A stretch of 64,000 nucleotides of DNA from Flavisolibacter longurius (GTDB taxonomy: Bacteria; Bacteroidota; Bacteroidia; Chitinophagales; Chitinophagaceae), in the NCBI GenBank assembly GCA_013327885.1, contig JABUMY010000013.1:1-64000 (forward strand), read 5' to 3'. Below the pieces are notes generated by a model. It was not told where the DNA came from. It saw only the letters and a list, made by a program, of their open reading frames with translations, and did not search any database. A program made the translations under genes and the position numbers. Shown here in pieces: positions 1 through 8,778 of this stretch (its first letter is position 1; every line of letters starts with the position of its first letter).

Positions 1-11
1 TAGTGGTTAGC

Positions 12-341
12 TTACCATCTGCTTTTGTTGTAGCCACCGCCGCCGCCACCATTGCCGCGGAAACCACCACCGCCGCCATTGCCGCGGGCAGGCCTGTCTT
101 CTTTCGGACGGGCTTCCATTACTTTGATGTTGCGACCATCAACCGTTGCATCGTTCAGTTCTTCAATGGCTTTGCTGGCTGCAGCGTTATCGCTCATTTC
201 AACAAAACCAAAGCCGCGGCTTTGACCGGTGAACTTGTCGTTGATTACTTTGGCAGAGGTCACTTCTCCATACGGCGTAAAAAATTCTCTCAAGTCTTCA
301 TCTTTGATGTTGAAGCTCAAGTTGGAAACATAAATGTTCAT
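12..341 (-). CDS. RRM-domain RNA-binding protein, Gly-rich tail
   Basis: Single RNA recognition motif protein of 109 residues. RNP2 is IYVSNL near residue 3 and RNP1 is RGFGFVEM near residue 41. The last 25 or so residues are a low-complexity Gly/Asn/Arg tail. The family binds single-stranded RNA and in bacteria is linked to cold or stress response (family knowledge). I start at the Met of MNIYVSNL because the 26 residues available upstream do not look like protein and RRM proteins of this type begin exactly there. A second RRM gene lies at 2929. Confidence 0.9.
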   Translation of the reverse strand: MNIYVSNLSFNIKDEDLREFFTPYGEVTSAKVINDKFTGQSRGFGFVEMSDNAAASKAIEELNDATVDGRNIKVMEARPKEDRPARGNGGGGGFRGNGGGGGGYNKSRW

Positions 342-640
342 GCTCTTGAAATTGAAATGGTTTAAAACTTGTGCGATGCAATGGTAAGGGTTTACTAAAT
401 TTTGCTTGGCAGAATTCATTAACGATTACAATGCGAGGCTCAAAATAACTGGATGAAGATAGGTTTTCTTTTTAGCAATAATCCCAAAACTATCACAAAG
501 ACCGCTTCCCTACTGGATACCATTCGGCAAGAAAGGCTATCTTTGAAACGATAGAAGAGTTCTTAGCATACAGGGTTCATCGTTTTCCCACCGCTGATGT
601 CTGCTGTTTTGCTGTCCCCTCCCGTCCAAAATAGGCACAT

Positions 641-910
641 ATGAATACAGAAGACATCGAAAAGTTTTTTGAAAAAAAAGCAACACTCAACGAGGATTAT
701 GTAAAGATCTCTTTCCGGCAACGGGAGGGTTTCTATGGTCTTTTTCTCAAAGATGCGGACTACAGTTACCTCAAGGCAAAAAATTTCTGGCGCATTGTTC
801 CCCAAAGCCAGTTAGAAGCGTACAAGGCTACCAAAAACGGCAACCTGGCCAGGATTTTTAACGGTGCCGAGTTCTCAAAGCTTTCTACCTATTCAGAAAG
901 TTTCGACTAA
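641..910 (+). CDS. Hypothetical 89-aa protein
   Basis: Small, charged, soluble protein with no signal peptide or membrane segment; it starts MNTEDIEKFF and ends at 910. Aromatic-rich central part (residues 27-55) suggests a small beta-containing fold. It stands alone, 80 bp before the desaturase gene on the same strand. I do not recognise a family. Codon use and the ATG after a clean gap support a real gene. Confidence 0.6.
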   Translation: MNTEDIEKFFEKKATLNEDYVKISFRQREGFYGLFLKDADYSYLKAKNFWRIVPQSQLEAYKATKNGNLARIFNGAEFSKLSTYSESFD

Positions 911-990
911 ATCATCCTGCTGGCTTAACTTCCTGCTTCACAACAACCTATTTGAACAAGGGCTCCGGCCGCTTATATTAATTTTTTGCT

Positions 991-2043
991 ATGGCTTTTA
1001 TCGATGATGTACTTATGAAACCTTCCTATGGGTGGCGCAATGCCGACGGGTCACTTTCCGTTCCTACATCGGGTCAGTTATGGAAGGAAGCATTTAGCCG
1101 GATGAACATTTTTAAGTCGCGGAAAAACTGGATCTCTTTTGCCAGTGTTTCGATGATGGTTCTTTTCCTGCCCTTCCTGTACTTTTTCCTGTTTCATTAT
1201 TTTACCTGGAAACTGCTGCTTGTTTTCCTGGCGTATGCCATGATCATCATGGGCACCCATGGCACCATCTGGTTTCACCGTTACGGTACCCACAAGGCCT
1301 ACCGTTTCAGTCATCCGTTTTGGCGGTTCTTCACCCAAAACCTGGTGATCAAAACCCTGCCCGAAGAAATTTACGTGGTTTCGCACCATGTACACCATTC
1401 CAAGTCCGATGAGCCCGGCGATCCGTACAATGCACAGGCAGGCTACCTTTACTGTATGCTGGCAGAGTTCAACCACCAGCGCATTGCCACAGACCTGAGC
1501 GAAGAAGATTATAAAAAAGTGCTCCACTTTATGCGGCATACCGGTGTGGGACTGAACAATTACCGCCAGTACCGGCGCTGGGGTTCGGTGGCATCACCGG
1601 CCTATACTGTTGGTCTTTGGATAGCGAACTGGGCGTTCTGGGCCGCGGCATTTTACTTTCTAGGCGGACCGGCGCTGGTCTGTACCATTTTCAGCGCTGC
1701 TTTTTTCTGGTTTATCCTCGTAAGGGCTTTTAACTACACCGGGCACGGAAAAGGTGAAGTAAAACACGTGGAAGGCGTGGATTTTGATACATCTAACTTG
1801 TCGGTAAACCAGTTGCGGCCGGGTCTGTTTGCGGGTGAGTGGCACAACAACCACCACTTGTACCCGGGATCGGCAAGGGCCGGTTTCCTGTCTTACCAGT
1901 TAGACCTTCCGTGGATCTATATCTTTACCCTGTACAAACTGGGCGCTGTGTCGTCTTTCCGCGATTCAAAACAGGAATTTTTGCGGAAGTATGTCATGGC
2001 AAAAGCCCCGGTTGTTCCTGCCGCAGAGAAGGTCGGGCGGTAA
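991..2043 (+). CDS. Fatty acid (acyl-CoA/acyl-lipid) desaturase
   Basis: Integral membrane di-iron desaturase of 350 residues that introduces a cis double bond into a fatty acyl chain, probably tuning membrane fluidity. All three histidine boxes are visible: HRYGTH at 96-101, HHVHH at 132-136 and HNNHH at 285-289. Hydrophobic segments lie at about 50-90 and 203-248. The spacing fits the stearoyl-CoA/delta-9 type rather than the plant-type soluble enzymes. The C-terminus lacks a cytochrome b5 domain, so electrons must come from a separate carrier (inference). The start follows a TTTTTTGCT stretch, and the gene appears to be monocistronic. Confidence 0.92.
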   Translation: MAFIDDVLMKPSYGWRNADGSLSVPTSGQLWKEAFSRMNIFKSRKNWISFASVSMMVLFLPFLYFFLFHYFTWKLLLVFLAYAMIIMGTHGTIWFHRYGTHKAYRFSHPFWRFFTQNLVIKTLPEEIYVVSHHVHHSKSDEPGDPYNAQAGYLYCMLAEFNHQRIATDLSEEDYKKVLHFMRHTGVGLNNYRQYRRWGSVASPAYTVGLWIANWAFWAAAFYFLGGPALVCTIFSAAFFWFILVRAFNYTGHGKGEVKHVEGVDFDTSNLSVNQLRPGLFAGEWHNNHHLYPGSARAGFLSYQLDLPWIYIFTLYKLGAVSSFRDSKQEFLRKYVMAKAPVVPAAEKVGR

Positions 2044-2131
2044 CAGGAGTTTGGGATAACCATGGCCGTTATACCGGCACTATGAATGCGATTGTTTGCT
2101 TCTTTTTGTACAATTTTAAAAACAGTTAATC

Positions 2132-2473
2132 ATGACAAACGTTTGGTCGAAGTACCTGCCCATTTTACGCATCATTTTAAAACGGGCTTTAACGGAAGAG
2201 CAGCAATTTGCGTTGAATGTTCCTGATTTTGAGCGGGCTGGCTTTAAGCGCAAATCCGGTTACAAATTTTTCATTCGCCTGAAAGACGGGCGCCTGGACA
2301 ATGTATTGGTTGATTCGCCTATTGCGTCTTCGCTGGCATCAACCCTGCTGGAGGATCCTGCCATTCGCGAACTGGTGCAAACCCATGAATTGCATATCAG
2401 CATGAATGCAAAATACCAACTTACTGTTAAGCACGTACCGCAGAGCGAACCCGTTTTACAGGAACAAGGGTAA
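2132..2473 (+). CDS. Hypothetical 113-aa protein
   Basis: Soluble, mixed alpha/beta protein with no recognisable motif. Residues 1-25 are basic and hydrophobic (a possible amphipathic helix) and the middle contains a KSGYKFFIRLKDGRL beta-hairpin-like stretch. Same strand as the neighbouring small gene at 2525, 51 bp downstream, so the two may be co-transcribed. Function unknown. Confidence 0.65.
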   Translation: MTNVWSKYLPILRIILKRALTEEQQFALNVPDFERAGFKRKSGYKFFIRLKDGRLDNVLVDSPIASSLASTLLEDPAIRELVQTHELHISMNAKYQLTVKHVPQSEPVLQEQG

Positions 2474-2524
2474 GCCAAGGCCGTTTGGAAGCAGCAAAAG
2501 AGAATTTTAAACAGATACGAACAG

Positions 2525-2740
2525 ATGAATTATTTCACAAAGACAATTGACGGGATCGAGTTTGGCTTCCAGGGATTTATGGAAGGCACCGACGAGGCGT
2601 GCAGGGTAACTGTGGACAGCCATAATTTTAAGATGATCGTGGGCGAAAGCGGCGACTGGGAGATCTGGCAGCAGGTACCCAATTGGATCAAGCGCCTCGA
2701 AAAGGAGCTGAGCGAAGCGATAGACAAGGAATATTGCTAG
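2525..2740 (+). CDS. Hypothetical 71-aa protein
   Basis: Short acidic protein (MNYFTKTIDG start). It has no signal peptide and a Trp-rich centre (DWEIWQQVPNWI) followed by a charged helix. A possible partner of the preceding 113-aa protein by position only. The GGTGAGT tandem array starts two bases after its stop codon. Confidence 0.6.
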   Translation: MNYFTKTIDGIEFGFQGFMEGTDEACRVTVDSHNFKMIVGESGDWEIWQQVPNWIKRLEKELSEAIDKEYC

Positions 2741-2742
2741 AG

Positions 2743-2806
2743 GGTGAGTGGTGAGTGGTGAGTGGTGAGTGGTGAGTTTGCGTGACATTCTTCGTCACCA
2801 GTCACT
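2743..2806 (+). repeat. Heptamer array GGTGAGT x5 with inverted partner
   Basis: Five perfect tandem copies of GGTGAGT fill 2743-2777, directly after the stop codon of the 71-aa gene. A short inverted partner (CGTCACCAGTCAC) follows at about 2794-2806. It is the most perfect member of the heptamer arrays seen across the window and uses the same unit as the sites at 33311 and 53891. Confidence 0.9.
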
Positions 2807-2854
2807 TTTCAGGAATATCTCTTGTGATAAATGCCCTTTGTAACAGTATTAGTA

Positions 2855-2880
2855 CTGGTGCCCTTTCCATACGGCACCAG
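2855..2880 (+). promoter_or_regulatory. Leader hairpin upstream of RRM gene
   Basis: Perfect 8-bp inverted repeat CTGGTGCC (2855-2862) and GGCACCAG (2873-2880) with a 10-base loop, about 50 bp before the RRM gene at 2929. No T-run follows, so it is more likely a leader structure or operator than a terminator. A role in cold-responsive control of the RRM gene is only a guess. Confidence 0.45.
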
Positions 2881-2928
2881 CGTTAGGTTCAATACCCTTA
2901 CCGGCAGTTGTTCTTACCAATAAAATAA

Positions 2929-3243
2929 ATGAATATGAATATTTACGTAGCAAATTTTGACACTGCCTGGAAGGATGAAGACCTGCGCCAGCTTTTTACG
3001 CCTTATGGAGAAGTTGCTTCCGCTTCGGTTGAAATGGATGTGTTTACGGAGAAATCAAGAGGTTTTGGTTATGTTGACATGCCCGACGAGTCCGCAGCGC
3101 AGGCTGCTATTGCCGCCCTGCACCAGAAAGATGTAAACGGCAGTGCACTGGATGTAAAGCAGGCCGAACCCAAGGTCATCAGCAAAGGATCGTACAAAGT
3201 AGGCAACGGTGGTGTAAATCCTTACCGTTTTCGTAAAAACTAA
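2929..3243 (+). CDS. RRM-domain RNA-binding protein
   Basis: Second single-RRM protein of the window, 104 residues: RNP2 IYVANF at residues 5-10, RNP1 RGFGYVDM near 44. Unlike the paralogue at 12-341 it ends in a short basic tail (residues 80-104) rather than a Gly repeat. The starts at 2929 and 2935 are both possible; the second matches the paralogue (MNIYV). It probably acts on RNA in the cytoplasm. A bidirectional terminator follows at 3365. Confidence 0.9.
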   Translation: MNMNIYVANFDTAWKDEDLRQLFTPYGEVASASVEMDVFTEKSRGFGYVDMPDESAAQAAIAALHQKDVNGSALDVKQAEPKVISKGSYKVGNGGVNPYRFRKN

Positions 3244-3364
3244 GACCGTTGCACATCAGTTGACGTGCTGGTTGACCTAATACCTTGTGTAACTTATTCT
3301 GACTGCCTTTACAAGCCTTTGGTTTGGATGACCAGCAATATGCCTGTTTCAGTAGAATAGATTA

Positions 3365-3397
3365 AAAAAACCCCGGTAAAACCGGGGCTATTTTTTT
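3365..3397. terminator. Bidirectional rho-independent terminator
   Basis: Stem CCCCGGT/ACCGGGG (3371-3387) with A-run before and T-run (3391-3397) after. It sits between two convergent genes, the RRM gene and the KGG gene, and can serve both. Confidence 0.85.
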
Positions 3398-3403
3398 CAA
3401 AGG

Positions 3404-3634
3404 TTAGCGCTCCATTTCGGGGCCACTGCTGTCTGGCTGGCCCGAGCGACGCCGGCCCGATGCCTGGCCGCCTTTTTTACCGGCTGCTTTTGCTTCTTCG
3501 GTACTCCATTGGTGGGCCACACCCTGCTGGTGTGCAGCACGGCCGCCCTGGCTGGCAATCTGGCGCTGGCGCTCAGCACTCATGGCGGCAAAGCCGCGTC
3601 TTGCTTTTCCTCGTTCATTGCTGGTTTCTTCCAT
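3404..3634 (-). CDS. KGG-repeat general stress protein
   Basis: 76-residue hydrophilic protein with the stress-induced KGG motif family pattern: RGFAAMSAERQRQIASQGG at 13-31 and a KKGGQASG repeat at 53-60. The family (YciG/GsiB-like) is small, disordered and induced by stress (family knowledge). No membrane segment. Transcribed toward the RRM gene with which it shares the terminator at 3365-3397. Confidence 0.8.
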   Translation of the reverse strand: MEETSNERGKARRGFAAMSAERQRQIASQGGRAAHQQGVAHQWSTEEAKAAGKKGGQASGRRRSGQPDSSGPEMER

Positions 3635-4196
3635 ACATCAGGTATTTAAAAGTTAAGGGGGTTAGCGGCTACTCGTTCATAACCAGTGATTTTACAAGCG
3701 TTTGCTTCTCTTGGTTTTGAACAGGTTCAAATTAGTGATGAACTTGAAAAAAACGATGTTTCGGCCGGTTCTATTTATCCACGGCAATGCAGAGGTATAT
3801 GTGTTTTGGAGTGCAAATTTTAGTGTGGAAAACCGAGGGCGCAATCTTTACCCTAGACGTCTTCAGGATTTCCGGTTGATGATTCCATAGGATTTTCATC
3901 ACTTTGGCTTGGCCAATTTGGTTTTAACACGTTTCTTAATCTATGTGAACCGATAGCTAAGCGGTTGAAGACGTATGACTTATGCTAGTTCCAATAATTT
4001 CAGGCAAAAGGCTGCGGTTTTTCTGCATTGTAATAGGACGTAGTTTGATGGCCATTTGATAATAATGGAGATGAGTATAACCACAACCCCTATTATTCGG
4101 CCGCTATTTTCTATTGCTTATAATTTATTGTCCTGATCGTAAACGATTTGCCCTTCGGGTGGAAGGAAAGATGAGACGTATTGTAGAATGAGAATA
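3635..4196. other. Gene-free gap
   Basis: No convincing gene. A 62-codon frame at 3702-3890 lacks protein-like composition. The stretch is AT-richer than its neighbours. A small CCCTTCGGG hairpin (4151-4159) is the only structure I see. Confidence 0.5.
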
Positions 4197-4226
4197 AGCC
4201 GGTTTTTTGATCAAAAATCAACGGCT
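4197..4226 (-). terminator. Palindrome at gene 3' end, possible terminator
   Basis: AGCCG and CGGCT arms flank a TTTTTGATCAAAAA core (4197-4226). It overlaps the stop codon of the small minus-strand gene that ends at 4226. A stem with an A/T-rich body could end transcription, but there is no long downstream T-run. Confidence 0.35.
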
Positions 4227-4480
4227 CAGAGCAATTGCTTTAGTTCCGAAATATTCACCTGTTTCAGGTACACATCCAGCAATGCGGTATCATCAAAGCT
4301 CCTGATCCGCATGTTCTTTTTGTTGTAAGCTTCAAAATAAACTTCGGCGTAAAATCCTCCAATCTGGTAAAGTACAATATCAATTCCGGCTTCCTGGCGG
4401 ATGAATAAAAAGGTTCCCCTGCTTTTTATCAGGTTGATCTGTTCTTGTTTTTCCAGGATGGCAAACTCCGGTAACGTCAT
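4226..4480 (-). CDS. Hypothetical 84-aa protein
   Basis: Small soluble protein that I start at the Met of MTLPEFAILEKQEQ; the 18 upstream codons (Cys-rich, odd) look non-coding. Pattern of alternating hydrophobic strands (TFLFIRQ, IDIVLYQIGGFYAEVYFEA) and a C-terminal leucine-rich helix. It resembles small Bacteroidetes-restricted proteins but I cannot name a family. Confidence 0.55.
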   Translation of the reverse strand: MTLPEFAILEKQEQINLIKSRGTFLFIRQEAGIDIVLYQIGGFYAEVYFEAYNKKNMRIRSFDDTALLDVYLKQVNISELKQLL

Positions 4481-5096
4481 ACACACAGTTAAGCAGTGTG
4501 GCTTGCAAACGCAGTACCGGAACGTTTTGAACAAGTTAGTTCCATCTTTTTAATTGCAACTGCGTAATCCCTTGCGCAAAATGTTGGCGCCTTTCTACAT
4601 TGACCATACTGCTTTTATAAATTGTAAACGGCGCTTTTTACTGGCACTGCATTTGGCTTAGGAAAAGCATTATCAGGTAACAACAGCGGTTGGACGTGCA
4701 GGAATGGAAAAAGGAGATGGAATCCAACCCTTTGTTTACCGGTAGCTCCGTAGCCCTGTGTTTCTATAAAAGAATTAGAATGTGTGCGAAAGCGTTTGTG
4801 TGAAACGGACGGGCGGCCTGAAAAGGCTGCCTTTCTTTTTTGCCGGCGTTGGAGCGCACAGGACAAAGTATCCACGATGGCAATTATTGCTGCCAAAGCA
4901 AACAGTTAACAAGCATGCTGGCCAAATAAGGTTACATTACACTACGTTCAGGTGGTTTGCAACCACGCATTTATAAAAACCAAGTTCAATCCTTTGGTGT
5001 ACCGGGCCGATTATAGTTGAGGCTTGGCAAGGCAAACCTGAACAGCCCTGCCCAACGAAAGTATCCGATCTCGTCACGCCACTAAACGTTTAATTT
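4481..5096. other. Gene-free gap
   Basis: About 600 bp with no supportable gene. Frames on both strands (4615-4896 minus, 4782-4976 plus) overlap each other and show no protein-like pattern. No repeats or terminators stand out. Confidence 0.45.
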
Positions 5097-5336
5097 ATGC
5101 TACTGGTTACACGCAAGATTGTTTTGGAAACACTAACCAAACATGAAACCCTAACCCTTGATGATATTAGTAAGGAAGAAAACCTGGGCATCGTACCGGA
5201 TAAAAGCCAGTTGCGCTACCTGCTGCGCCAACTGACTATGAGTGGCTTTATCCAGGTTTTGGGCGGCGCCTCACCTATTACTTATTCTATAACCACAAAG
5301 GGAATTGAGGAGTGTGACCGGTTGTTGCTGAAATGA
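5097..5336 (+). CDS. Small winged-helix-like protein
   Basis: 79 residues with a predicted helix-turn-helix/winged-helix layout: helices at 3-15 and 20-28 (LTLDDISKEENL), a recognition-like helix 34-49 (KSQLRYLLRQLTMSGFIQ) and a wing with YSITTKGIEE near 65. The 'TxxGxxE' ending is common in PadR/MarR-like small regulators (family knowledge). It lies 70 bp before a response regulator gene. DNA binding is inferred, not shown. Confidence 0.6.
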   Translation: MLLVTRKIVLETLTKHETLTLDDISKEENLGIVPDKSQLRYLLRQLTMSGFIQVLGGASPITYSITTKGIEECDRLLLK

Positions 5337-5405
5337 TTACCGCCATCAAATGAACTGTCTGGTCTTGGACAGGAGAAAACGTAGTCGACAAATTTCAATG
5401 CTTTC

Positions 5406-5834
5406 ATGAATAAAAACGGTCCTATAATCGTAATTGAAGATGATACTGACGATCAGGACATTCTGACCGAAATCTTCAAAAAACAAGGCTATCCCAACGA
5501 GATTATCTTTTTTGTAGAACCAGAAAAGGCACTCCATTATTTGAACCACATGGAAGTGCTGCCATTCCTGATCCTTTCCGACATCAACATGCCGAAGCTA
5601 AATGGATTGGCCCTTAAACGAAAGATCCACACCGATGCTGCTTTGCAGGCCAAGTGTATTCCTTACCTGTTTTTTACAACAACGGCCAGCAAAGGAGCCG
5701 TGATAGAAGCGTACAGTTCCTCGGCGCAGGGCTTTTTTATCAAGGAGCGATCGATGGCAGAACTGGAAAAGACAATCAATATAATCATCGAATACTGGCA
5801 GCGGTGTTATGCTCCCAACCACTACGATGAATAA
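5406..5834 (+). CDS. Single-domain response regulator (CheY/Rcp1-like)
   Basis: 142-residue receiver domain without an output domain. Visible active site: acidic pair E11/D12/D13, phospho-acceptor D59 in LILSDINMP, T91-T93 and K113 in GFFIKERS. Such stand-alone receivers relay phosphate from hybrid or PAS-rich histidine kinases (family knowledge). No kinase is adjacent, but the large multi-PAS kinase at 9549 lacks its own receiver and is a possible partner (inference). Confidence 0.9.
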   Translation: MNKNGPIIVIEDDTDDQDILTEIFKKQGYPNEIIFFVEPEKALHYLNHMEVLPFLILSDINMPKLNGLALKRKIHTDAALQAKCIPYLFFTTTASKGAVIEAYSSSAQGFFIKERSMAELEKTINIIIEYWQRCYAPNHYDE

Positions 5835-5881
5835 AAATTGCTCCCTGATATAAAGGGGCAGGGTTATTGTTCCAACAAGGT

Positions 5882-6082
5882 ATGTCTGCAGATGATTCCC
5901 ACACACCCGTAACGTTGTTGTTTCCTTCCATAGAGGCCATATCGGCATTCAAAAAAGAATGTGCCTGCGCCGATTTTTATATTGACAGGGATGCACTTTC
6001 ATTGGTAGGTTCGTTTCAGCAAGCGCAGATCGATATCGCCATTGGAAAATACGGTGCCCGGTTTGTAACAGCAAATGCATAA
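5882..6082 (+). CDS. Hypothetical 66-aa protein
   Basis: Short protein starting MSADDSHTPV (an upstream ATG at 5867 is also possible). It contains a pattern VTLLFPSIEAISAFKKE then DALSLVGSF, which reads like a small beta-alpha-beta domain. No membrane segment. Between the response regulator and the 154-aa gene on the same strand. Function unknown. Confidence 0.5.
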   Translation: MSADDSHTPVTLLFPSIEAISAFKKECACADFYIDRDALSLVGSFQQAQIDIAIGKYGARFVTANA

Positions 6083-6239
6083 GACCTGATTTTTGCCTTC
6101 CCCAATGTATACGGCAAGAACGTTTCGGTGTATCACAGCAAACGCAACGCACTACAAGTTTTCTTTCTTGCACCAACCTGCAACGGAGCCTGATGCCATT
6201 GCAACAGCCTTGTTGCCGGCTGGCAAAAAATGAAATACC

Positions 6240-6704
6240 ATGATAGATCCCAAAGATGTAAGGCCCGGTAATTGGGTAATCAAAATGACAGGAATGGATG
6301 TAAATCACCTGCCTTTCTTTGCGTATAAAGCTGTAGCACTCGATGAATATCTTTTTAGCTTTAGCATGGTTTGTTTTCCCGTTCCGCTCACCACTGGCAT
6401 CTTTGGCAAATGTGGCTTTAAGCATGATTATGGCGACTGGTACATGAATATGCCTGCAGAAGACATTGATGACGGCCTGCCTTTTTTGCGCTACAGGCGG
6501 AAAGAAAAAAGTTGGTACCTGCGTGATGTAAAGATCCCGGCACAGCCGCTTTACCTGCACCAGTTGCAAAACCTTTTTCATGCGCTAACGCAGAAAGAGC
6601 TGAACGTACAGTTGGGTTTTTTTGAGAACACCGAGAACGTTGGCCCAATCAATTTTTTCGACAAGCCTTTGCAAACATCCGTTGCCAAAAAGCCCTTGTT
6701 GTAA
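6240..6704 (+). CDS. RIGN/LTPE-type Bacteroidetes protein, unknown function
   Basis: 154 residues. It has the layout of a Bacteroidetes-only family often found in phage or accessory regions. It opens with a 'DPKDVRPGNWV' segment (family form: ELRIGNWV), has 'PLTTGIFGKCGFKHDYGDWYM' in the middle (form: PIPLTEE.L.K.GF...) and 'LYLHQLQNLFHALTQKEL' at 102-119 (form: VHQLQNLYFALTGKEL). The function is not known to me. Nothing else phage-like is adjacent. Confidence 0.65.
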   Translation: MIDPKDVRPGNWVIKMTGMDVNHLPFFAYKAVALDEYLFSFSMVCFPVPLTTGIFGKCGFKHDYGDWYMNMPAEDIDDGLPFLRYRRKEKSWYLRDVKIPAQPLYLHQLQNLFHALTQKELNVQLGFFENTENVGPINFFDKPLQTSVAKKPLL

Positions 6705-6788
6705 GGATGTTTTGCCGGTGGGTTATGAAATTACAACTTCCGGATCTTTCTTGAAATGAAACAACAAAGGCTGAAAGATCCTTTTCCT

Positions 6789-7859
6789 TTACCCGGTGTA
6801 CCGGTAACAAGCCGCATTGATATTCATACCTGCGCCAACAGAGGCAAACATCGCCAGGTCACCTTGTACCAATTCATGCCGCGTATCATTTCCCTTGCGA
6901 ATACTATCGAACAACGTAGGTATGGTGGCAACCGAACTGTTGCCCAAATACCCAATGGACATGGGCATGATGTTGTGCGGCACAGGCAGGCCGTATAATT
7001 TATAAAATGCCTGCACAATGGCATCGTCCATTTTTTCATTGGCCTGGTGAATAAAAATTTTTTTCAGCTCGCTGACCGGTGCGCCACTTTTTTCAAGGCA
7101 ATCTTTCATAGCAAGAGGTACATGTTTCAGTGCATATTCATACACCTTCCGGCCTTGCATTTTCAAAAACCGAAGGTTCTGTCCACTCCCCCCGCAATAG
7201 GAAGTAGCCATGTTGAGAAACGGCAATTCGTCTGCACAATGGCTTATCGCATTTATTGCCAGCAGGCCGTTGCCGCCTGCCTCCCGGTATTCCAGTACGG
7301 TAGCCCCGGCCCCATCGCTAAAGATCATACTGTCGCGGTCAGCCGGGTCAATTACCCGGGATAGGGTTTCCGCACCAATCACCAGGGCCTTTTTGGCAAA
7401 CCCTGCTTTAAAAAAAGCATCCGCCTGCATTACACCCAGCAACCATCCCGGGCATCCAAACAGCAGGTCAAAGGCAATGCAGCCCGGATGTTTGATACCC
7501 AGTTTTTGTTTCACCCTGCTGGCCAGTGCCGGCACCGTATCAGCCTGCCCGTTGGGAAAGGCAACATCGCCAAAATTATGGGCAACAATAAGCAGGTCCA
7601 GGCTTTCGGGATCGATCCTGCTATCCTCCAGCGCCTGGGCCGCAGCCATTGCAGCAATGTCCGATGTATTTTGTTCGGGCAAGGCATAACGTCTTTCGGA
7701 AATACCTGTGATCTTTTGAAATTTTTCGATGATGCTTTCATTGGAAGCCGCAAGGGGCAAACCATTCTCACCATAAAATTCATGCTGACTGAAATCCGCG
7801 TTCTTTACAATAACCGGTGGAATGTAACTGCCGCTGCCAATGATCACTGTCGCATTCAT
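6789..7859 (-). CDS. 3-oxoacyl-ACP synthase III family protein
   Basis: 356 residues, thiolase-fold KAS III. It condenses an acyl-CoA primer with malonyl-ACP or makes related C-C bonds. The full catalytic triad is visible: Cys136 in LLFGCPGWL, His271 in IFIHQANEK and Asn307 in GYLGNSSVATIP. The length and the N-terminal VIIGSGSYIPP fit FabH-like enzymes. The divergent primer-binding loop suggests an accessory KAS III, not necessarily the housekeeping FabH (inference). It is monocistronic, and no other fatty acid synthesis gene is adjacent. Confidence 0.88.
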   Translation of the reverse strand: MNATVIIGSGSYIPPVIVKNADFSQHEFYGENGLPLAASNESIIEKFQKITGISERRYALPEQNTSDIAAMAAAQALEDSRIDPESLDLLIVAHNFGDVAFPNGQADTVPALASRVKQKLGIKHPGCIAFDLLFGCPGWLLGVMQADAFFKAGFAKKALVIGAETLSRVIDPADRDSMIFSDGAGATVLEYREAGGNGLLAINAISHCADELPFLNMATSYCGGSGQNLRFLKMQGRKVYEYALKHVPLAMKDCLEKSGAPVSELKKIFIHQANEKMDDAIVQAFYKLYGLPVPHNIMPMSIGYLGNSSVATIPTLFDSIRKGNDTRHELVQGDLAMFASVGAGMNINAACYRYTG

Positions 7860-8405
7860 GGATTCAATTTTACCTTTTGCCAGATCAGATTATGTTGGCA
7901 TAAATGTATTCAATCAGCAACGATTAATCAATTGAAAAGATGGTTACGTGTTACCATACGAGCCTGCTATTGTGTCGTAAAAAGCAAAGTTTGTGAAACA
8001 AGCACTACCGCTTTCGGATGTTTGGTGCAGACACGACAGGCCGGAAAAAAGCATTGGTACCCGAAAGGTCGACCTCGAAAAAATCTGTTTGCAGGCAAAA
8101 ACAGGGTTGAGGCTGGCTGGCTGCAGAAAGTAAAACAGGGTTATCGGGTGAAAAGTGTATCTTCTCCTGCTATTTGCGATGAGTTATACCCAATGACCTA
8201 GTAATGAAAATAAAAAAACAGTGAGGGGGTAAAACAGAGTGATGAAAGGTTCTGTACCGTCTTGTTTTTGGTACTGTTTGTTTTGCCACGGTGCCTGCAC
8301 GGTTTAACCCAGTCGTTCAGCGTGCAGGAACAAACGCCGCGTCGCTATTCTGAAAGTATCGCAGCCTTGTTGTGCCCGTTTTTGCAAACCTTAAATTGAA
8401 TCAGT
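7860..8405. other. Gene-free gap
   Basis: About 545 bp upstream of both neighbours (the KAS III start on minus, the 100-aa gene on plus). The only long frame is the antisense shadow of the KAS III gene. I see no strong promoter box or repeat. Confidence 0.45.
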
Positions 8406-8708
8406 ATGCCCATTTATTATTTTATCTATGCAGCGATCGCAATTAGTGGTGTCCTTTTCCTGTTGCGGTATTTCATTGGCAAAAAAGCTTCCTTGTCAAC
8501 CCAGCTCTTTTTACAGGGTTTGCATGCTGAAAACAACGGCGATTACGAAGCTGCAGCCGTTACCTACGAGTCTGCACTGGTGGAAATAAAGAAAGGCCGG
8601 TTCAACAGTTCACTGCAAAAAAAGATCCTGGAAAAATTAAAAGTGTTGCAGCTGGTCATTGATTATCAGAATGACCAGAATTTTATCCGGACGAACAAAG
8701 CTCGTTAA
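8406..8708 (+). CDS. Small membrane-anchored protein with TPR-like helix pair
   Basis: 100 residues: one N-terminal transmembrane helix (residues 4-24, FIYAAIAISGVLFLLRYFI) followed by a cytoplasmic helix pair (LFLQGLHAENNGDYEAAAVTYESAL) that looks like a single TPR unit, then a charged helix. Function unknown; perhaps a membrane tether for a partner protein. Confidence 0.6.
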   Translation: MPIYYFIYAAIAISGVLFLLRYFIGKKASLSTQLFLQGLHAENNGDYEAAAVTYESALVEIKKGRFNSSLQKKILEKLKVLQLVIDYQNDQNFIRTNKAR

Positions 8709-8778
8709 GCAGGCAAGCAGTTAACGCGGCAACATTCTTTGGCTTCCATTTCAAAACAACACGTTAAACACCGCAGTC

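Noticed and set aside
3-365. 120-codon plus-strand frame antisense to the first RRM gene
   Set aside because: Opposite strand of a clear RRM gene; low-complexity Ala/Thr from the Gly-repeat DNA.
2743-2806. Could the tandem arrays be CRISPR?
   Set aside because: Units are 7 bp without spacers, and no cas genes are present.
4615-4976. Overlapping frames of 64-93 codons in the 4.5-5.1 kb gap
   Set aside because: They overlap on opposite strands and neither has a plausible composition.
7488-8201. 237-codon plus-strand frame opposite the KAS III gene and into the gap
   Set aside because: More than half is antisense to a clear enzyme gene; the rest has no protein-like pattern.
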